Of a stretch of 64,000 nucleotides of DNA, positions 58,305 through 64,000 are shown piece after piece; the first letter of the stretch is position 1; each line of letters starts with the position of its first letter. This stretch comes from Dama dama (taxonomy: Eukaryota; Chordata; Mammalia; Artiodactyla; Cervidae). The notes beneath the pieces are model-generated. The model saw only the letters and a program-made list of their open reading frames with translations. It did no database searches and was not told the DNA's origin. Where the stretch lies: NCBI RefSeq assembly GCF_033118175.1, contig NC_083694.1, positions 40,137,608 to 40,201,607 on the forward strand. The letters run 5' to 3'. Made by a program: the position numbers and the translations under genes.

Positions 58305-59479
58305 TTAACCATATCCATAAATATCTGAGTGCTTACTTTGCTACGCTATGTGTGAGAGAGGTGAGCTCACCTTTCCTACCTGTGAAATGGCAGCTTTCCT
58401 CTTCCCCCCAATTTCTTATATTGGATGAGTATTTTGGCTGTCTCCTACCTATAATATACTATCTGTAACATTATAATATATAGACAGACGACATTTAATA
58501 TACAGTTACATCTACCTATTGAAAAAGATAACACTTCAACTACAGAAAACATGGAAGATAAAGAAAAGCATATCAGTCAATGTACTGCTAAAATTATTAA
58601 GACTTGAGTTTTTTCAAATTAAAAATGACCTTTTTGCATGAGAATACCCAAAGCTGGCAAGGGTGCTATGGAAGAGAAAACCGAGCAGTTATTGGAAGAC
58701 TACTCAGCACTCTTATCTCAGGAGTATTTTAAAATATTCACAACCTTTGACAACTGTTTTACTCCTAAGGAACAGTAAAATAATGTAGTATTAGACTAAT
58801 ATACAAAGGTGGCTTGTTGCCATTTTTTAATAATAACCAAAAATTTAAACAACATAAATGCCCAAAGAGGAATGATTAGGCAAATTATCACACATTTGAG
58901 TAATGTAATACTATTCAAACGTTCACAGTCACATGAACAATTTGTGATGGCATAGGAAAATGCTTTTGATACATTAAGACATAAAAAAGCAGATGTTATA
59001 CTCATAGCATAAGACGATTACATTTTTTAAAAGTACAAAAAGAAGCAGTGTTGCATCACTTTTAACTTAATCTGAATTCAACTTATCCTTGTTCTGAAGT
59101 AAGGAGGGAAGGAAAAATTACATTATCAACAGTACAGAGAGGCCCACCCTTTCATTCAATGAGTGTTGAGTCTTCGAGTGAACAAAAGACAGGAGGTCTG
59201 AATTTACTATCCACTCATCAGATCCTTCACACCCGGGCAGCCTGAGCACCCTGCTGCGAGGGGTTTTCCCCCACAAAAAACTTGGGACCCCTATGCGAAG
59301 CCAATCATATCATCTGTTGTTAAACCAAAGATCTGTTTCACTGTGAAGAAACATTAGGCTATACTGGACCTACTGAAAGGGAAGACACCAGTCTCCTGCA
59401 TCACATCTTTCTAAGGGATTTTGAACAATTATTTTGAAAATTAATACTTAATAGATATATTCTCATGTGTCTGTATGGG

Positions 59480-59696
59480 TGTGTTCAGTTGCTCAGTCCT
59501 ATCCGACTCTGCAACCCTATGCCCTGTAGCCTACCAGGCTCCTCTGTCCATGAGATTTCCCAGGCAACAATACTGGAGTGGGTTGCTATTTCCTTCTCCA
59601 GGGGATCGTTCTGATCCAGGGATCAAACCCATGTCTCCTGCGTCTCCTAACACTGGCATGCGGATTCTTTACCACTGCATCACCTGGGAAACCCCA
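59480..59696 (-). mobile_element. Bov-tA-type SINE
   Basis: + landmarks: GTTCAGTTGCTCAGTCCTAT, CTGGAGTGGGTTGCTATTTC, GATCAAACCCATGTCTCCTG, ATCACCTGGGAAACCCC. A short tandem CTCCTGCGTCTCC lies next to the B box. Confidence 0.9.
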
Positions 59697-59906
59697 GCTA
59701 TATCCCCATAGTCCAATTCTGTATTCTAAAGATGCAAAAGGGTATATGAGAAGTTAAGTCTCCTTCCCACTCCTGCCACCAGGCCAACCAGTTCTCTCTT
59801 CCAGAGGCCACCACCACTACTAGTTTCTTATACACTTTCTATAGGTAGTCCATGAATATTAAATTGCTTTCATATATTCATATATCATATATATACATAT
59901 ATATAT

Positions 59907-60120
59907 GGAAATTTCCTGGTGGCTCAGATGGTAAAGAATCCGCCTATGATGCAGGAGACACGGGTTCAATCGCTGAATCAGGAAGATCCCATGGAGAAGG
60001 GAATAGCAACCCACTCTAGTATTCTTGCCTAGAGAATTTCATGAACAGAGAAGCCTGGCGGGCTGCAGTCCATGGGGCTGCAATGAGTTGTGGACATGAC
60101 TGAGCAACTATCACTTTCAC
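59907..60120 (+). mobile_element. Bov-tA-type SINE
   Basis: GGAAATTTCCTGGTGGCTCA, CGGGTTCAATCGCTGAATCA, AGTCCATGGGGCTGCAATGA, ACTGAGCAACTATCAC. It follows an AT-repeat (59875-59904). Confidence 0.9.
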
Positions 60121-60158
60121 TTTTTCTTATATTTCATATGTTACACATGTATATGTTC

Positions 60159-60586
60159 TTGTTGTTCAGTTGCTCAGTTGTGCCCGACACTTTGCGACCC
60201 CATGGACCGCAGCATATCAGGCTTCCCTGTCCTTCACCATCTCCTGGAGCTTGCTCAAACTCATGTCCATTGAGTCAGTGATGCCATCCAACCATCTCAT
60301 CCTCTGTTATCCCCTTCTCCTTCTGCCCTCAATCTTTCCCAGCATCAGGGTCTTTTCCAATGAGCCAGTTTTTCACATCAGGTAGACAAAGTATTGGAGT
60401 TTCAGCTTCAGCATCAGTCCTTCCAATGAATATTCAGGACTGATTTCCTTTAGGATTGACAGGTTTGATCTCCTTGCAGTCCAGGGGACTCTCAAGAGTC
60501 TTCTCCAACGTCACAATTCAAAAGCATCAGTCTAAAGTGCTCAGCCTTCTTTATGGTCCAACTCTCACATTCATACATGACTACAT
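60159..60586 (-). mobile_element. BovB 3'-end fragment (about 430 bp)
   Basis: Antisense BovB: TTGTTGTTCAGTTGCTCAGT, GATGCCATCCAACCATCTCA, GGTAGACAAAGTATTGGAGT, TTTATGGTCCAACTCTCACA, to CATACATGACTAC. It has the 3' end and a truncated 5' side. It lies in the right order and strand to be the missing 3' part of the copy at 62350. Confidence 0.9.
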
Positions 60587-60609
60587 GCATATGTATATAT
60601 TAATATTTA

Positions 60610-61760
60610 TATTCACACATAATTACTTCTAATACAAATAATAGAATATTATAAATACTGCTTTATACTTTGCTATATTTTTGAACACATTCCATACTGT
60701 CAGTATTTGTAGAGCCCTCCCGCTCTTATTTTAACGGCTATGAGGTATTCTGTCACATCCATGTACCATAACTTAATTTGTCCCTTAGTAAACTTTTACT
60801 GTTATAAACAAAGTCCCAATACAAGGCCTTGTACATTTGCAAGTATGTCCCTGGAAGTAGCCATTCCATTCTCCAGGGGATCTTCAGATATGTGCAGTTT
60901 TAATTTTGATAAAAACTGACAAACTGCTCTTCGCAGAGGTTATTTCCACTTACATTCCCAGCAGTGTGCACGTGTCTGTTTCCCACAACTTTGCCTATAT
61001 GATCTTATCAAGGCCTTTTATCTTTGTCATTCTGAAAGGAAAAAAGATGGTCTCACTATAGTTTTAAGTATACATTTCTTTGGGTTCTATAAACATACAG
61101 AAAAGCATGCAAATGTGAGGTGTGCAGCTTAATGAATTTTCACCCAGTGAGACGTCCAGGTAACGACCACTCAGATCCGAGCCAGGACAGCTTCAGGTGT
61201 GTCCCCTGCTCCCCACAGCTGCCACGTAACTTCTAACACCACTGGTCAAGACCACTTACGTTTGAGCTTTACATAAATGGAATAACACAAAAAGCATACT
61301 TTTACAAAGGATTTCTTCCACTCAATGTTATGCTTGAGAGATTCATCCTCCCATTGCCCTCAGCCCTGGTTCATTCTAACTGTTATGTACTATTCTTATA
61401 TAGGATAAGAATGAACCACAATTTATCTGTTTCCAGTTTTGAACAACAACAATCTAATTAGTGCTGCTATCAAGATCCTTATACATATATTTTAGAGGGG
61501 AACGGCTGGACCATATGGGGTATGTGTATTATCAGCTTTAACAGATGCTGCCAACAGCTTCCTAAGTGACTTGCAACTGACTCTTAGCAACTGACATTTA
61601 GGCCAAAAGTACATCCCACACCGAAGTTCTTATTTTTTATCTCATTCTGATTTTAATTTCCATTTCTCTATTGACAACCTAAATGAGGCTGAACATCTTT
61701 TTGTATACTTACTGTCTTTATTGGGAACAATCTTTATGTATGTATAATATTTATATAAAA
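60610..61760 (-). mobile_element. Old L1 remnants, antisense
   Basis: Antisense L1-like words: GAGGTATTCTGTCACATCC, ACAAACTGCTCTTCGCAGAG, CTTACATTCCCAGCAGTGTG, and ACATCTTTTTGTATACTTAC. Diverged, possibly two elements. Family assignment is approximate. Confidence 0.5.
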
Positions 61761-61764
61761 CTAT

Positions 61765-62074
61765 ATAAATATGGTATATTTACTTTTTTAATCATTCATT
61801 TATTAGTTTTGGCTGTGCTGGGTCTTCATTGCTATGCGTGGGCTTTCTCTAGCTGCTATTCTTCGTTGTGGTGTGTGAGCATCTCATTGTAGTGGCTTCT
61901 CTTGTGGAGCAGGGGCTCTAGGACACAGAACCATTTAGTTGTGGTTTACGGGTTTAGTTGTTCCGCGGCATGTGGGATCTTCCTGGACCAGGGATTGGAC
62001 ATGAGTCCCCTGTACTGGCAGGCAGATTCCTATCCACTGCACCACAGAGCAGTCCATAAATATGGTATATTTAC
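61765..62074 (-). mobile_element. CHR-type SINE with a perfect 19-bp target duplication
   Basis: SINE body 61784-62055 on -, with the A-rich tail at the low-coordinate end and GGACTGCTCTGTGGTGCAGT at the start. The identical 19-mer ATAAATATGGTATATTTAC flanks it at 61765-61783 and 62056-62074, showing target-primed insertion. Confidence 0.93.
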
Positions 62075-62349
62075 ATATATGTAATATGGAAATTTTGTTC
62101 ATTGTGTTGCTACAATCTTGGCCGTTTTGTCTGTTTGTATTATCAATTATTGAGGGTAATCTTTTAAAACTTTCCATTATGATTCCATTTGCCTAGTCTC
62201 CTTTCAATCTGTCCGTTTTTGCTTTGTGCATATTGAAACTATGTTATTAGGGACAGATATACTTAGAAAGGTTAAATCTTCCTGGTGGTGGACCATTCTG
62301 AAATTTATTTTTCACCTGACTTTTAAGTCTGTCTTGTCTGATATTTTCT

Positions 62350-64000
62350 GAACGTTAAGCCTTAAGCCAACTTTTTCACTCTCCTCTTTCACTTGCATCA
62401 AGAGGCTCTTTAGTTCTTCTATACTTTCTGCCATAAGGGTGGTGTCATCTGCATATCTGAAGTTATTGATATTTTTCCCAGCACTCTTGATTCCAGCTTG
62501 TGCTTCTTCCAGCCCAATGTTTCTCATGATGTACTCTGCATATAAGTTAAATAAGCAGGGTGACAATATACAGACTTGACGTACTCCTTTTCCTATTTAG
62601 AACCAGTCTGTTGTTCCATGTCCAGTTCTAACTGTTGCTTCTTGACCTGCATACAGGTTTCTCAAGAGGCAGGTAAGGTGGTCTGGTATTCCCATCTCCT
62701 TCAGAATTTTCTGCAGATTACTGTGATCCACAGAGTCAAAGGCTTTGGCATAGTCAATAAAGTAGAAATAGATGTTTTTCTGAAACTCTCTTGCTTTTTC
62801 AATGATCCAACAGACGTTGGTAATTTCATCTCTGGTTCCTCTGCCTTTCCTAAAACAAGCTTGAACATCTAGAAGTTCACGGTTCACGTATTGCTGAAGC
62901 CTGGCTTGGAGAATTTTTAGGATTACCTTTACTAGAGTATAAGATGAGTGCAATTATGCAGTAGTTCGAACATTCTTTGGCATTGCCTTTCTTAGGGATT
63001 GGAATGAAAACTGACCTTTTCCAGTCCTGTGGCCACTGCTGAGTTTTCCAAATTTGCCGGCATACTGAGTGCAGCACCTTCACAGCATCATCTTTTAGGA
63101 TTTGAAATAGCTCAACTGGAATTCCATCACCTCCACTAGCTTTGTTTGTAGTGATGCTTCCTAAGGCCCACTTGACTTCCAATTCCAGGATGTCTGACTC
63201 TAGGTGAGTGTGAGTGACCACACCATCATGACTATCTGGGTCGTGAAGATCCTTCTTATACAGTTCTGTGTATTCTTGCCACCTCTTCTTAATATCTTCT
63301 GCTTCTGTTAGGTCCATACCATTTCTGTTCTTTATTGTGCCCATCTTTGCATGAAATGTTCCCTTAGCATCTCTAATTTTCTTGAAGAGATCTCTAGTCT
63401 TTCCCATTCTATTGTTTTCCTCTATTTCTTTGCACTGATCGCTGAGGAAGGCTTTCTTATCTCTCCTTGCTATTCTTTGGAACTCTGCATTCAAATGGAT
63501 ATATCTTTCCTTTTCTCCTTTGCTTTTCGCTTCTCTTCTTTTCACAGCTATTTGTAAGGCCTCCTCAGACAGCCATTTTGCTTTTTTGCATTTCTTTTTC
63601 TTGGGGATGGTCTTGATTCCTATCTCCTGTATAATGTCACGAACCTCCGTCCATAGCTCATCAGGCACTCTGTCTATCAGATCTAGTCCCTTAAATCTAT
63701 TTCTCACTTCCACTGTATAGTCATAAGGGATTTAGGTCATACCTGAATGGTCTAGTGGTTTTCCCCACTTTCTTAAAGTCTGAATTTGGCAATACGGAGT
63801 TCAGCCACAGTCAGCTCCCGATCTTGTTTTTGCTGACTGTATAGAGCTTCTCATCTTTGGCTGCAAAGAATATAATCAATCTGATTTTGGTGTTGACCAT
63901 CTGGTGATGTCCATGTGCAGAGTCTTCTCTTGTGTTGTTGGAAGAGGGTGTCTGCTATGATGAGTGCGTTCTCTTGGCAGAACTCTATTAGCCTTTGCCC
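62350..64000 (-). mobile_element. BovB LINE, large internal part running off the window
   Basis: Reads on - through the linker (KKAKWLSEEALQIAVKRREA, SDQCKEIEENNRMGKTRDLF) and reverse transcriptase (TNKASGGDGIPVELF, FRYADDTTLMAESIEELKS). The YADD motif is intact here. Long open frames of 278 and 118 codons are broken by frameshifts, so it is not active as read. Its 3' end is missing at about 62350, which is odd because LINE copies normally lose the 5' end. The element continues past 64000. Confidence 0.93.

Noticed and set aside
24521..62055. tRNA-like B-box sequences (GGTTCGATCCC) as tRNA genes
   Set aside because: Each sits in a SINE of about 200-270 bp with no cloverleaf or anticodon stem.
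62597..63713. 118- and 278-codon - strand proteins as host genes
   Set aside because: Their content (TNKASGGDGIP and WLSEEALQIA motifs) is BovB reverse transcriptase and linker, so they belong to the mobile element.
49375..64000. Search for the preceding PEX14 exon (ending in a RRAFLKKK-like stretch)
   Set aside because: Nothing matching was found on the - strand. The exon most likely lies beyond the right edge.

Overview
This is nuclear DNA from a ruminant (cattle, sheep, goat or a close relative; the exact species cannot be fixed from the sequence). The evidence is split, mammal-type exons plus the repeat set: BovB (RTE-clade) LINE copies, BovB-tailed Bov-tA/ART2-type SINEs and tRNA-Glu-derived CHR-type SINEs, with older mammalian L1 and MIR debris. 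The exons identify the convergent CASZ1-PEX14 gene pair (human 1p36.22; I expect chromosome 16 in cattle).

Region 1 (1-14.6 kb, + strand) is the 3' half of CASZ1, a castor-family zinc-finger transcription factor. Nine constitutive coding exons can be placed with in-phase GT-AG junctions, and they encode the last seven zinc fingers (ZF5-ZF11 of the long isoform), a basic stretch and an acidic C-terminus. Two extra transcript features are readable: a short-isoform end, where exon read-through gives an immediate stop followed by two AATAAA signals, and a 300-nt in-frame cassette-exon candidate at 8915-9214. The long 3'UTR ends at an AATAAA at 14621.

Region 2 (14.6-20.25 kb) is a GC-rich tail-to-tail intergenic spacer with no gene I can support. 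It holds weak distal poly(A) signals from both sides.

Region 3 (20.25-64 kb, - strand) is PEX14, the peroxisomal import docking protein. Six exons (the last six of the gene) are placed to the base and join in phase. They run from the end of the PEX5-binding domain through the membrane segment and coiled coil to the acidic C-terminus. The 5' exons lie beyond the right edge. The 18-kb intron (31.1-49.2 kb) and the partial upstream intron (49.4-64 kb) carry most of the repeats: stacked L1 3' ends, a 2.25-kb BovB, a second large BovB running off the window, and several SINEs. Between them are AT-rich, homeobox-site-bearing stretches that look like conserved regulatory DNA, plausibly serving CASZ1 because developmental genes often keep enhancers in neighbouring introns.

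The two genes do not share a pathway; their proximity is positional. I see no bacterial, viral or wholly new gene system. The most interesting observations are the inverted pair of ZNF143/THAP11-type sites in a CASZ1 intron, the candidate CASZ1 cassette exon, the isoform switch encoded at one splice donor, the seven-fold composite Cys/His unit in CASZ1, and a G-quadruplex-capable tract starting 7 nt after the PEX14 stop codon.
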